Shown here: positions 1 through 6,631 of the stretch, piece after piece
Numbering within the stretch: position 1 is the first letter of the stretch
How the letters are laid out: each line of letters starts with the position of its first letter
Position numbers and translations under genes: made by a program
Notes under the pieces: model-generated
What the model was told of the DNA's origin: nothing
The model's database searches: none
The model's input: only the letters and a program-made list of their open reading frames with translations
Assembly: GCA_964457585.1 (NCBI GenBank)
Contig: CAYWFU010000095.1
Location: 1-11,251 of the forward strand
Reading direction: 5' to 3'
Length of the DNA: 11,251 bases
DNA from: CAYWFU01 sp964457585
Lineage (GTDB): Bacteria > JACRDZ01

Positions 1-49
1 AATGCTCAATTGTCAATGCTCAATTTAATAATATATTTAGTGTCAATGC
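1..49. repeat. Short heptamer repeat tract (tcaatgc/tcaattg type)
   Basis: The first bases alternate the heptamers tcaatgc and tcaattg/tcaattt, so that the 11-mer aatgctcaatt occurs at 1-11 and again at 15-25, a period of 14. A further tgtcaatgc copy lies at 41-49. The tract is cut by the left window edge, so its full length is unknown. It has no coding potential that I can see. Short low-complexity repeats like this are typical of intergenic filler; no function can be read from it. Confidence 0.7.
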
Positions 50-112
50 CATTGAACAGACGCGCCAGCGGCTGTTGTCAGGTGTAGCGCTTATGATGTT
101 GTAGATTTTAAT

Positions 113-244
113 TTATTTTATAAAATATCCTGAAACTTTCCAAGTTGCATCTTTTTCAAGCATTGGGATAATAGTTTCGATTGATGATTTTTTGTTTTCA
201 TAAGAAGTTTTATATTGTATAGGTAAAACTTCAGAGGTAAATCG
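113..244 (-). pseudogene. C-terminal remnant of a DUF4019-like protein
   Basis: On the minus strand an open frame runs from 244 down to a stop at 113-115. Its end reads ...QYKTSYENKKSSIET followed by IIPMLEKDATWKVSGYFIK and a stop. The pattern 'Y-K-T-S-[YF]-E-N-K, E-T-x-x-P-M-L-[DE]-K-D, W-[RK]-V-S-G-Y-[YF]-I-K stop' is how I remember the C-terminus of DUF4019 proteins, small exported proteins of unknown function. Only about the last 35 residues look like the family. Upstream (above about 225) the frame runs into the plus-strand FGE-like scrap and soon hits a stop at 245-247, and there is no start or signal peptide. It is therefore a broken gene end, not a functional gene. Family assignment is from memory of the motif and needs a profile search. 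Confidence 0.62.
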
Positions 245-299
245 TTATCCATTAGGGATTAGTCCTTATGGATGTTATGATATGGCTGGTAATGTCTGA
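204..299 (+). pseudogene. Fragment of an FGE-sulfatase (SUMF1/EgtB-type) domain
   Basis: Reading frame 204-299 gives a short peptide that ends in RYPLGISPYGCYDMAGNV and then a TGA stop at 297-299. 'P-x-G-x-[SN]-x-[FY]-G-[LC]-Y-D-M-x-G-N-V-W-E-W' is the hallmark segment of formylglycine-generating-enzyme/SUMF1 domains. Here the stop falls exactly where the invariant Trp codon (TGG) of WEW is expected, and the following codons do not resume the family. A stop also closes the frame on the left (201-203), and only the residues from about 225 onward resemble the domain. It is a scrap of roughly 25 recognisable residues out of a domain of over 200, so non-functional. It abuts the opposite-strand DUF4019-like remnant at about 222-230. 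Confidence 0.72.
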
Positions 300-317
300 T
301 TGCTAAATTTACTTTCC

Positions 318-346
318 TTGACATAAAATATAATGTTTCCTATAAT
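318..346 (+). promoter_or_regulatory. Consensus sigma-70 promoter of the ABC ATPase gene
   Basis: TTGACA at 318-323 and TATAAT at 341-346 are separated by exactly 17 bases, a perfect match to the housekeeping sigma-70 consensus. Transcription would start near 352-355, which is at or within a few bases of the ATG at 355, so the transcript should have almost no 5' leader. Confidence 0.82.
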
Positions 347-354
347 TCTTAATT

Positions 355-1329
355 ATGGAAAATGATATTTTACTTGATGTTAAAAATCTCAGGATATATT
401 TTTATACATTTGACGGCATAATAAAAGCCGTTGATGATGTAAGTTTTTCTTTACGGCGCGGGGAGAGTGTTGGATTGGTTGGCGAATCCGGATGCGGGAA
501 AAGCGTTACCGCTCTTTCAATTTTAAAATTAGTTATGCCTCCGGGTAAAATTGTATCAGGATCTATAAATTTTAATAATACTGATGTTCTATCTCTTTCC
601 TCAAACCAGTTGCGTAAAATAAGAGGCAAAAATATAGGAATGATTTTTCAGGAACCGATTGCTTCCTTAAATCCATTCTTTACTGTTGGATATCAGCTTG
701 CTGAAACATTAATGACTCATAATAAAATGAAAAAAAAGGCCGCACAGGAAGAAGCTTATCGGCTTCTGGATATGGTAGAAATACCTGATCCGCGTGAAAA
801 ATTAAATGAATATCCTTTTCGTTTAAGCGGAGGGATGTGTCAGCGTGTAATGATTGCTATGGCATTATCCTGTAATCCTGAGCTTCTAATTGCTGATGAA
901 CCAACAACCGCACTGGACGTAACTATTCAAGCACAAATACTGGATTTACTGCAAAAGAAAAAAAATGAATTTAATACAACTCTTCTTTTAATAACTCATG
1001 ATATGGGGATTATTGCTGAAACTGTTGATCGAGTAATCATTATGTATGCGGGTAAAATTGTAGAAACAGGATATGTGAAAACTATCTTCAAAGAACCGCT
1101 TCACCCTTATACTCAGGGGTTATTAGCATCTATCCCAACATTAGATATGAAAAGGGAATTAAAGCATCGTCTGGATACAATTGAGGGAACAGTTCCTGAT
1201 CTGCATAACCTGCCTATTGGTTGTAATTTTGCTCCAAGATGTTTTTTTGCTGAAAAAATATGCAGTATGCAGACGCCATCTTTAAAAACAGTCAGAGATG
1301 GCAGTCAGGTTAGCTGTTGGCGGTATTAA
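355..1329 (+). CDS. Peptide/nickel-type ABC transporter ATP-binding protein (OppD/DppD family)
   Basis: ATPase subunit of an oligopeptide/dipeptide importer; it would energise uptake at the cytoplasmic face of the inner membrane. At 324 residues it has normal family length. Visible motifs: Walker A GESGCGKS (43-50), Q-loop Q99, signature LSGGM followed by CQRV (158-165), Walker B LLIADE (177-182) and the H-loop histidine H215. The C-terminal oligopeptide-transporter extension starts at HPYTQGLL (250-257). Its cysteines C290, C296, C303 and C321 (C-X5-C-X6-C-X17-C) match the arrangement reported to hold a [4Fe-4S] cluster in some DppD proteins. No permease, binding protein or second ATPase is adjacent, so it is an orphan here and its partners must be elsewhere. 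There is no Shine-Dalgarno before the ATG, and the promoter -10 box ends 8 bases upstream, so translation is probably leaderless. OppD versus DppD versus nickel-type cannot be separated from sequence alone. Confidence 0.93.
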   Translation: MENDILLDVKNLRIYFYTFDGIIKAVDDVSFSLRRGESVGLVGESGCGKSVTALSILKLVMPPGKIVSGSINFNNTDVLSLSSNQLRKIRGKNIGMIFQEPIASLNPFFTVGYQLAETLMTHNKMKKKAAQEEAYRLLDMVEIPDPREKLNEYPFRLSGGMCQRVMIAMALSCNPELLIADEPTTALDVTIQAQILDLLQKKKNEFNTTLLLITHDMGIIAETVDRVIIMYAGKIVETGYVKTIFKEPLHPYTQGLLASIPTLDMKRELKHRLDTIEGTVPDLHNLPIGCNFAPRCFFAEKICSMQTPSLKTVRDGSQVSCWRY

Positions 1330-1346
1330 TGAGATGGTATAAAAGA

Positions 1347-1435
1347 TTGAGGTTGAGGTTAAGGTTGAGGAAAGATTTAAATCATTATATTGATTTTTAT
1401 TTTTATTTTTTCCTTAACCTAGCCCTTAGCCTTAA
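1347..1435. repeat. Inverted hexamer array forming a long imperfect stem-loop
   Basis: The left arm (1347-1370) is four tandem hexamers, ttgagg, ttgagg, ttaagg, ttgagg. The right arm (1412-1435) is four hexamers of the complementary type, ccttaa, cctagc, ccttag, ccttaa. As RNA the arms can pair over 24 positions using Watson-Crick plus several G-U wobble pairs, with about two mismatches. The 41-base loop is T-rich. It lies between the ABC ATPase stop and the rseP ribosome binding site. It has no T-run directly after the stem, so it is not a classical terminator, though it could still attenuate read-through or protect an RNA end. The repetitive make-up suggests a genome-wide intergenic repeat family. 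Confidence 0.7.
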
Positions 1436-1459
1436 CCTGATTTATTATAGGAGCAATTA

Positions 1460-2479
1460 ATGAATTTCATAATATTATTTATTGCTTTTATTTCTTTATT
1501 TGCGCTTCCGGTTTTTTTCCACGAATTGGGGCATTTTATTTTTTCTAAATTAGCTGGTATTAAAGTCTATGAATTTTCTATTGGGCTGCCTTTTATCCCG
1601 CATCTGAAAACGATTTTTGAATATAAAGAAACCCAATTTACTTTAAAAATAATCCCAATCGGAGGATTTATTTCTTACACTCCGAAAGAAAAGGAATTAG
1701 AATCTATTTATGAATTTCTAAAATATCCCGGATGGCGGCGGCTTATAGCTACACTGGGGGGGCCGGTATTTAATTTTATTTTTGCATTACTCGTAATAAC
1801 AGTAGTTATGATTAATGGGACTTTTTCTCCTTCATTAATAATTGACGGCATTACAAATAAAGCTAATATAGATTTGCAAAAAGGGGATACTTTATTAGCT
1901 ATGAATGATCAAAAAATTAATGACTGGGAAAAAATAAAAGAAATAGTCACAGCAAATAATCAAAAACCAATAAAAATACTTTATAATCGTCAGGGAAAAA
2001 CCTATACAACAGAAATTGCGTCTGAATTTAATACAGAAAGACAGGAAATAGAACTTGGAATAATTCCTTTGTATACATATCAAAAATATTCTCTTCCTGA
2101 TGCATTTAAAAAAAGTATTAGTTTATCAAAAAAAATAATCTATGGTTTTTTTTCTCTAATTAAAAAAATTTTTCGCGGGCAGGGTTCAGTAAAAGATTTT
2201 TCCGGACCTGTTGGTATTGCAAAAATTTCTAATAAAGCTATGGCAAAAGGGAATAAAACTTATTGGTTATTGCTGGCATTTTTTAGTATAAATCTCGGGA
2301 TTATTAATCTCATCCCTTTACCATCACTTGATGGCGGACAAATAATAGCTTATTCAATTGAAGCTATTACCGGTAAATCTTTCAGCCTTAAAACACATCA
2401 GATTTTCGGGGCAGCTGGATTGATTATTCTTATATTAGTAATGCTATTGGTGATGTATTCTGATATAATTACTTTGTAA
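1460..2479 (+). CDS. rseP: RIP metalloprotease RseP (site-2 protease family)
   Basis: Intramembrane zinc protease that cleaves membrane-bound anti-sigma factors and remnant signal peptides. The zinc motif HELGH is at residues 21-25 in the first membrane segment. GGPVFNF (100-106) starts the second conserved segment. A single PDZ-like domain spans roughly 125-190, with KGDTLLAMND as its typical loop. SGPVGI is at 248-253, and the third zinc-ligand motif NLIPLPSLDGG is at 283-293 (D291). Membrane segments are seen near 2-20, 102-118, 268-287 and 316-336. At 339 residues with one PDZ domain it resembles the shorter group rather than the two-PDZ E. coli protein of about 450 residues. The start is supported by AGGAG at 1449-1453, 6 bases upstream. 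radA follows after 14 bases, so the two are probably one transcript. The usual uppS-cdsA-dxr neighbours are absent. Confidence 0.94.
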   Translation: MNFIILFIAFISLFALPVFFHELGHFIFSKLAGIKVYEFSIGLPFIPHLKTIFEYKETQFTLKIIPIGGFISYTPKEKELESIYEFLKYPGWRRLIATLGGPVFNFIFALLVITVVMINGTFSPSLIIDGITNKANIDLQKGDTLLAMNDQKINDWEKIKEIVTANNQKPIKILYNRQGKTYTTEIASEFNTERQEIELGIIPLYTYQKYSLPDAFKKSISLSKKIIYGFFSLIKKIFRGQGSVKDFSGPVGIAKISNKAMAKGNKTYWLLLAFFSINLGIINLIPLPSLDGGQIIAYSIEAITGKSFSLKTHQIFGAAGLIILILVMLLVMYSDIITL

Positions 2480-2493
2480 GAGAGGATTAATTT

Positions 2494-3867
2494 ATGCCAA
2501 AAGAAAAAACACGTTTTTTTTGTCAGGAATGCGGATATGAATCAATCCGCTGGCTTGGGAAATGCCCGGGCTGCGAACATTGGAATACTATGGTTGAAGA
2601 AACTGTAGTAAATGCATCCGCTCCATCACGCGCTGGATTTAGTTCTGCTTCTAAATCTGCTCCTCAAAAACTTGATGAAATTGATTCTATTGATGGTAAA
2701 CGAATTCATACAAATATTAAAGAATTTGATCATATATTAGGCGGCGGATTAGTAGCGGGATCTTTAATTTTACTTGGCGGAGAACCGGGTATCGGAAAAT
2801 CTACAATTTTACTTCAGGTTTGCTCCAGCCTTGAATCACAGGGTAAAAAAATTCTTTATGTAAGCGGTGAGGAATCATTAAGTCAAATTAAAATGCGGGC
2901 AAATAGACTCAAAGTTAAAGCTGAAAATTTTTATATTCTTACTGAAACCGCAATAGAAGATATCGAACAGGAAGTATTAAAACTCAAGCCTGATCTTCTT
3001 ATAATAGATTCAATCCAGACTTTGTATAAAAAAGCAATTTTATCTGCTCCGGGAAGTGTTTCTCAGGTAAGGGAATGCACAGCGCATATTTTATATATGA
3101 GTAAATCAAACAGCATTACTACGATTATTGTCGGGCATGTTACTAAAGAAGGCGGGCTTGCCGGACCAAAATTATTAGAACATATGGTTGATACTGTGCT
3201 TTATTTTGAGGGAGAAGAGCATCAGATTTATAGAATTTTACGCGCAACAAAAAATAGATTTGGATCAATAAATGAACTTGGTATTTTTGAAATGGGCGAG
3301 AATGGTCTTACTGAAGTAAAAAATCCATCAGAAATTTTTTTGTCTGAACGGCCGGAATCTTCACCCGGCTCTGTTGTTGTTGCAACTATGGAAGGGACCC
3401 GACCGCTTTTGATTGAAGTGCAGGCGCTCCTGTCTCCGACCAATTTTGGATATCCGCAAAGAATGGTAAAAGGACTGGATTATAACCGTCTTCTTTTAAT
3501 TCTCGCTGTACTTGAAAAAAAAGTTGGATTACAGGTTGGAAACCATGATGTTTTTATAAATATTCCCGGTGGAGTTAAAATAGATGAGCCTGCTGTTGAC
3601 CTTGGTATTGCGATGGCTATGGTTTCAAGCTTCCGCAACCGCATTTTAAATAATCAAAAGCTGGTTATAACCGGTGAAGTCGGGCTGACAGGTGAAGTTA
3701 GAGCGATAAATAGAGTTGAAAGCCGAATAAATGAGGCAAAAAAAATGGGATTTACTGAAATAATTGTTCCAAAAAGTAATTTCAGAAACCTTCAGAATAT
3801 TAATATAAAAGATATTAAAATCAGTTGTATTAATACAGTTGAAGAAGCAATAAGTGAAGTGTTTTAA
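2494..3867 (+). CDS. radA: DNA repair protein RadA (Sms)
   Basis: RecA-like ATPase that processes recombination intermediates by driving branch migration; cytoplasmic. It has the full family architecture at normal length (457 residues). The N-terminal C4 zinc finger is C10-X2-C13-X10-C24-X2-C27. The RecA-like core has Walker A GGEPGIGKST (95-104), Walker B LLIIDSIQT (168-176) and the RadA-specific KNRFG motif (253-257). The C-terminal Lon-protease-like domain, from about 285, contains VFINIPGGVKIDEPAVDLGI and TGEVGLTGEVR. AGAGGA at 2481-2486 sits 7 bases before the ATG and supports the start. It is 14 bases downstream of rseP and converges on hemW, with 50 bases between the two stops. Confidence 0.97.
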   Translation: MPKEKTRFFCQECGYESIRWLGKCPGCEHWNTMVEETVVNASAPSRAGFSSASKSAPQKLDEIDSIDGKRIHTNIKEFDHILGGGLVAGSLILLGGEPGIGKSTILLQVCSSLESQGKKILYVSGEESLSQIKMRANRLKVKAENFYILTETAIEDIEQEVLKLKPDLLIIDSIQTLYKKAILSAPGSVSQVRECTAHILYMSKSNSITTIIVGHVTKEGGLAGPKLLEHMVDTVLYFEGEEHQIYRILRATKNRFGSINELGIFEMGENGLTEVKNPSEIFLSERPESSPGSVVVATMEGTRPLLIEVQALLSPTNFGYPQRMVKGLDYNRLLLILAVLEKKVGLQVGNHDVFINIPGGVKIDEPAVDLGIAMAMVSSFRNRILNNQKLVITGEVGLTGEVRAINRVESRINEAKKMGFTEIIVPKSNFRNLQNINIKDIKISCINTVEEAISEVF

Positions 3868-3917
3868 ACTCTTAGGGGATATGACGAAGTAGCTTATACA
3901 TTCAGGCGCTCAGCCCC

Positions 3918-5057
3918 TTACATAAATTCAACCAGAACTTCATTGTTTAAATAAACTCCCTGTCGTGTTAGTTTTAAATATTTCATATTATTTTTCACAA
4001 GCTTTTGCGCTTCTAATTTTTTTATTGCATCACCCCATATATCTTCAACACTAATTCCAAAATGAGCTTTGAACTTAATTTTATCTAACCCTTTCATAAG
4101 ACGTAAACTCAGCATTGCATTTTCTTTCATTTGTTTTTCTTTCAGTATATGCTCTTTGAATGTGACAGGCTTAACTCCTTCATTTATTTTTTCAATATAT
4201 TTAATAATATTTTTTGTATTGCTATATCTTATGCCGTTAATATAAGATACAGCGCCTGCACCAATTCCAAGATATTCATTATTTTTCCAATAAAGTAAAT
4301 TGTGCTGACATTGTTTGTCTTTAAGTGAGAAATTTGAAATTTCATATTGATTATACCCATTTTTTTTAAAAAAATTTATTACATAGCGATACATTTTAAA
4401 TTCCATATCATTATTAACAGGTTTAATTTTCCCTTTTCTTAAATTAAGAGTAAAATTAGTCCCGCGTTCGTAAATTAGATTATAAGTTGAAATATGAGAT
4501 GGATGAAGTTCTATGGTTTTTTTTAATGTATTTTGCCAGTTTTCCAGAGTCTGGGATGGTATTGCAAATAATAAATCCAGATTAATATTGTCAAATCCCG
4601 ATTCTTTTGTCATGTAATATGATCTAGATATATCATCTATTGAATGAGACCGCCCTAAAATTTTAAGTAAATGCAACTCAAAAGTCTGTACTCCAATACT
4701 TAAACGATTTATTCCAATATTTTTATATGTTTTTAATTTATTTTCTGTTATTGTACCGGGATTCGCTTCTATTGTGATTTCAATGTTGTTATTTAAGATA
4801 AAATTTGACAATATTGAATTCATTATTTCTTCGATTGCTTTTTCTTTTAATACTGATGGAGTTCCACCGCCTATATATATGGATGCTAATTGTTTATTAC
4901 TAAAATTTTTACTGTTTATTTCAATTTCTTTTTTGAGAGCATTAATGTATTTTTCTGCCAGAGTTGAATTAAAAACTGATGAAATAAAACTGCAGTAATT
5001 ACAGCGTGTAATACAAAAAGGTATATGAATATAAAGGGCTAAAAGATTATTGTTCAT
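3918..5057 (-). CDS. hemW: Heme chaperone HemW (radical-SAM, formerly HemN-like)
   Basis: Radical-SAM family protein that binds heme and hands it to respiratory-chain proteins; it is related to coproporphyrinogen III dehydrogenase HemN but is not that enzyme. The N-terminal IHIPFCITRCNYCSF gives the cluster cysteines C15, C19 and C22. The position of HemN's fourth cysteine is F24 here, which is the HemW pattern. GGGTPS (63-68) is the SAM-binding glycine motif. HNLLYW (252-257) is the HemW-specific H-N-x-x-Y-W heme-binding motif. The 379-residue length is normal for HemW and shorter than HemN. The Shine-Dalgarno is poor (only AAGA-like). It starts 15 bases after the stop of the barrel-protein gene on the same strand, so it is probably the second gene of that transcript. 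Divergent from that unit is a 15-heme cytochrome gene, a plausible heme client. Confidence 0.94.
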   Translation of the reverse strand: MNNNLLALYIHIPFCITRCNYCSFISSVFNSTLAEKYINALKKEIEINSKNFSNKQLASIYIGGGTPSVLKEKAIEEIMNSILSNFILNNNIEITIEANPGTITENKLKTYKNIGINRLSIGVQTFELHLLKILGRSHSIDDISRSYYMTKESGFDNINLDLLFAIPSQTLENWQNTLKKTIELHPSHISTYNLIYERGTNFTLNLRKGKIKPVNNDMEFKMYRYVINFFKKNGYNQYEISNFSLKDKQCQHNLLYWKNNEYLGIGAGAVSYINGIRYSNTKNIIKYIEKINEGVKPVTFKEHILKEKQMKENAMLSLRLMKGLDKIKFKAHFGISVEDIWGDAIKKLEAQKLVKNNMKYLKLTRQGVYLNNEVLVEFM

Positions 5058-5072
5058 AGTTATGTATCTTAA

Positions 5073-6458
5073 TTAAAACCAATAGGAACCTGCAAAACCT
5101 ACTGCGTAGCCTGTAAATTCCATATCCTGAGATTCATATTTTAATGTTTCGATATCGCGATTAACTGATTTGCCTTTACCAAAAGAATATTTTATCCCAA
5201 TAGTAAGTGTTGAATTTTCAGAAATAACTCCGCTGCTTAATGCTACACCAAATTTATCAATGTGTGATTGTTTTTCAGGTGGTTGCGTTTTGCTCTTAAC
5301 ACTTGATGACAGTGAATTATAATAATTTATATATTCATTATCAATTTTAGGTGCAAGGGAATAATTAGTATAAAACCCAAACCTTAATGGAACACTTTCT
5401 TTTATCATATATTCTCCGCCAAAATTATGATTGAAAACGCTATTCTTTTTTATTTTTGCGGAAATTCTTTCATATTGTGAAATTTTATTATTATAACTAT
5501 ATTTATTAATATTATACTTTATAGGAAAACTATATGAAATATCATAATTAAATACTAATTTAGGAATAATACGAACTGCCATTCCAAATGTTGTTGCCGG
5601 CGGCATGCGAAATTTATTTTCTTCATTTTCATCCAATGGAGATGCGGCTTGAAAATATGTACTATCATTGTTAATAAAATGTGTATTAATTAAAGTTATA
5701 CCTCTATAATTTACTGTATTTTCAGAGTAATCACCGCTTTTTATTACCATACTTAAATTAATTTTTTTGGATTGTTGATATAAAAGCCCTAAAATTCCCG
5801 AAAAACCAGTTCCTGTTCCTTCATTTTCATTAATAGATTGCTGTAATGCTGTAAAATATCCTTTATTGGTATCCTTTCCGCTGCCATTTACATAAAGATT
5901 ATTTTGTTCTTTTAATACTTTATAATGCATATATAATGTGGCGCCAAGCGATAATCGTTTATTAACTTTATAGGCATAAGATGGTCCGATTAAATATGTT
6001 TTATCCATAGTTTTCATATCTAAAATAAGAGTAGCAGTATCAAATCCCGGTATTTTTTGATTTTTATAAGGTTCATGCAATTCATATGCAAAATAATATG
6101 GAATAACAATAGAAAATCCAAGTCTGCCATTCCAAAAATCTCTTGAAATACCCGAAAAAGAAGGAACTAATTCCTGCGAAAAAAATTTTTCATCTTTTGA
6201 TAGAAGTATTTTCCCTTTTTGTGCATTATATTCTGCGATTTGTGCTGATACAGATAAGTAAGGGACATTTGCCAATATCAATCCGGCTGGATTGTAATAA
6301 CAGGCTTCAGCACTATCTGCAATAGCTGAGAAAGCACCGCCCATGCCTGCTGCTTTTTCTCCAATTAAAACATCAGAAGTATAATACATTTCAGCAAAAC
6401 TATTACTTGTAATTATTATAGAAAGAATTATTATTATATTTATCATTATTTTTTTCAT
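5073..6458 (-). CDS. Outer-membrane beta-barrel protein, OmpP1/FadL/TodX family
   Basis: Predicted outer-membrane channel of the FadL type, which move hydrophobic molecules across the outer membrane. A signal peptide is clear: MKK, a hydrophobic run to about residue 19, and a likely cut after SNSFA (22). The mature N-terminus carries the family fingerprint: GEKAAGMGGAFSAIADSA (33-50), then YYNPAGL (54-60). Later family-like segments are RMPPATTFGMAVRI (284-297) and HIDKFGVALSSGV (399-411), followed by alternating barrel strands. The chain ends in an aromatic residue (SYWF), as expected for assembly by the BAM machinery. The 461 residues suit a 14-strand barrel. AGGTGA (minus strand, 6465-6470) lies 6 bases before the ATG. 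It is first in the transcript with hemW. The substrate is unknown; assignment to OmpP1/FadL rather than a PorV-like barrel is likely but not certain. Confidence 0.83.
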   Translation of the reverse strand: MKKIMINIIIILSIIITSNSFAEMYYTSDVLIGEKAAGMGGAFSAIADSAEACYYNPAGLILANVPYLSVSAQIAEYNAQKGKILLSKDEKFFSQELVPSFSGISRDFWNGRLGFSIVIPYYFAYELHEPYKNQKIPGFDTATLILDMKTMDKTYLIGPSYAYKVNKRLSLGATLYMHYKVLKEQNNLYVNGSGKDTNKGYFTALQQSINENEGTGTGFSGILGLLYQQSKKINLSMVIKSGDYSENTVNYRGITLINTHFINNDSTYFQAASPLDENEENKFRMPPATTFGMAVRIIPKLVFNYDISYSFPIKYNINKYSYNNKISQYERISAKIKKNSVFNHNFGGEYMIKESVPLRFGFYTNYSLAPKIDNEYINYYNSLSSSVKSKTQPPEKQSHIDKFGVALSSGVISENSTLTIGIKYSFGKGKSVNRDIETLKYESQDMEFTGYAVGFAGSYWF

Positions 6459-6512
6459 AAATTTTCACCTTATCTATTTTATTTATTGCTTGCTTATTTA
6501 TTTTCTATAAAA

Positions 6513-6541
6513 ATATTAACATATAAATCTAATGTTGTCAT
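6513..6541 (-). promoter_or_regulatory. Predicted sigma-70 promoter for the barrel protein-hemW unit
   Basis: Read on the minus strand, ATGACA (6536-6541) and TAATAT (6513-6518) each match the consensus at five of six positions and are spaced by 17 bases. Transcription would start near 6506, giving a leader of roughly 45-50 bases that includes the AGGTGA ribosome binding site. In DNA this AT-rich, a -10-like hexamer alone means little; the support comes from both boxes, the spacing and the location. Confidence 0.55.
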
Positions 6542-6601
6542 TCCATGTCCAGGTTTAGTTATGAATTTCTTCATTTTCTTTTTCTATTAAGTTGATTTTT
6601 C

Positions 6602-6631
6602 TTGACATATACCCTTAAATTAAACTAATAT
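6602..6631 (+). promoter_or_regulatory. Predicted sigma-70 promoter for the TPR protein-cytochrome unit
   Basis: TTGACA (6602-6607) is a perfect -35 box, followed after 18 bases by TAATAT (6626-6631). Transcription would start near 6637-6640. This gives a leader of about 155-160 bases before the TPR gene, far longer than for the other genes here. It faces away from the minus-strand promoter, making this a true divergent control region. Confidence 0.65.

Noticed and set aside
1..49. CRISPR array.
   Set aside because: The repeats are 7-14 bases with no unique spacers of regular length.
53..103. GC-rich island (acgcgccagcgg ... ggtgtagcgcttatg) that vaguely recalls an integron attC recombination site.
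   Set aside because: The two ends share only short gcg/cgc complementarity, the core gttrrry/ryyyaac ends are not both present, and no integrase or cassette array is in the window. A short open frame (56-133) here has no start or family resemblance.
3868..3917. Possible bidirectional terminator between convergent radA and hemW, from agggg (3874-3878) and cccct (3914-3918).
   Set aside because: The stem is only 5 bp with a 35-base loop, overlaps the hemW stop codon and has no T-run on either side. A terminator is expected here, but the sequence does not show a convincing one.
3918..5057. Annotation as coproporphyrinogen III oxidase HemN.
   Set aside because: The fourth N-terminal cysteine of HemN is a Phe here, the protein is shorter than HemN and it carries the HNLLYW heme-binding motif of HemW.
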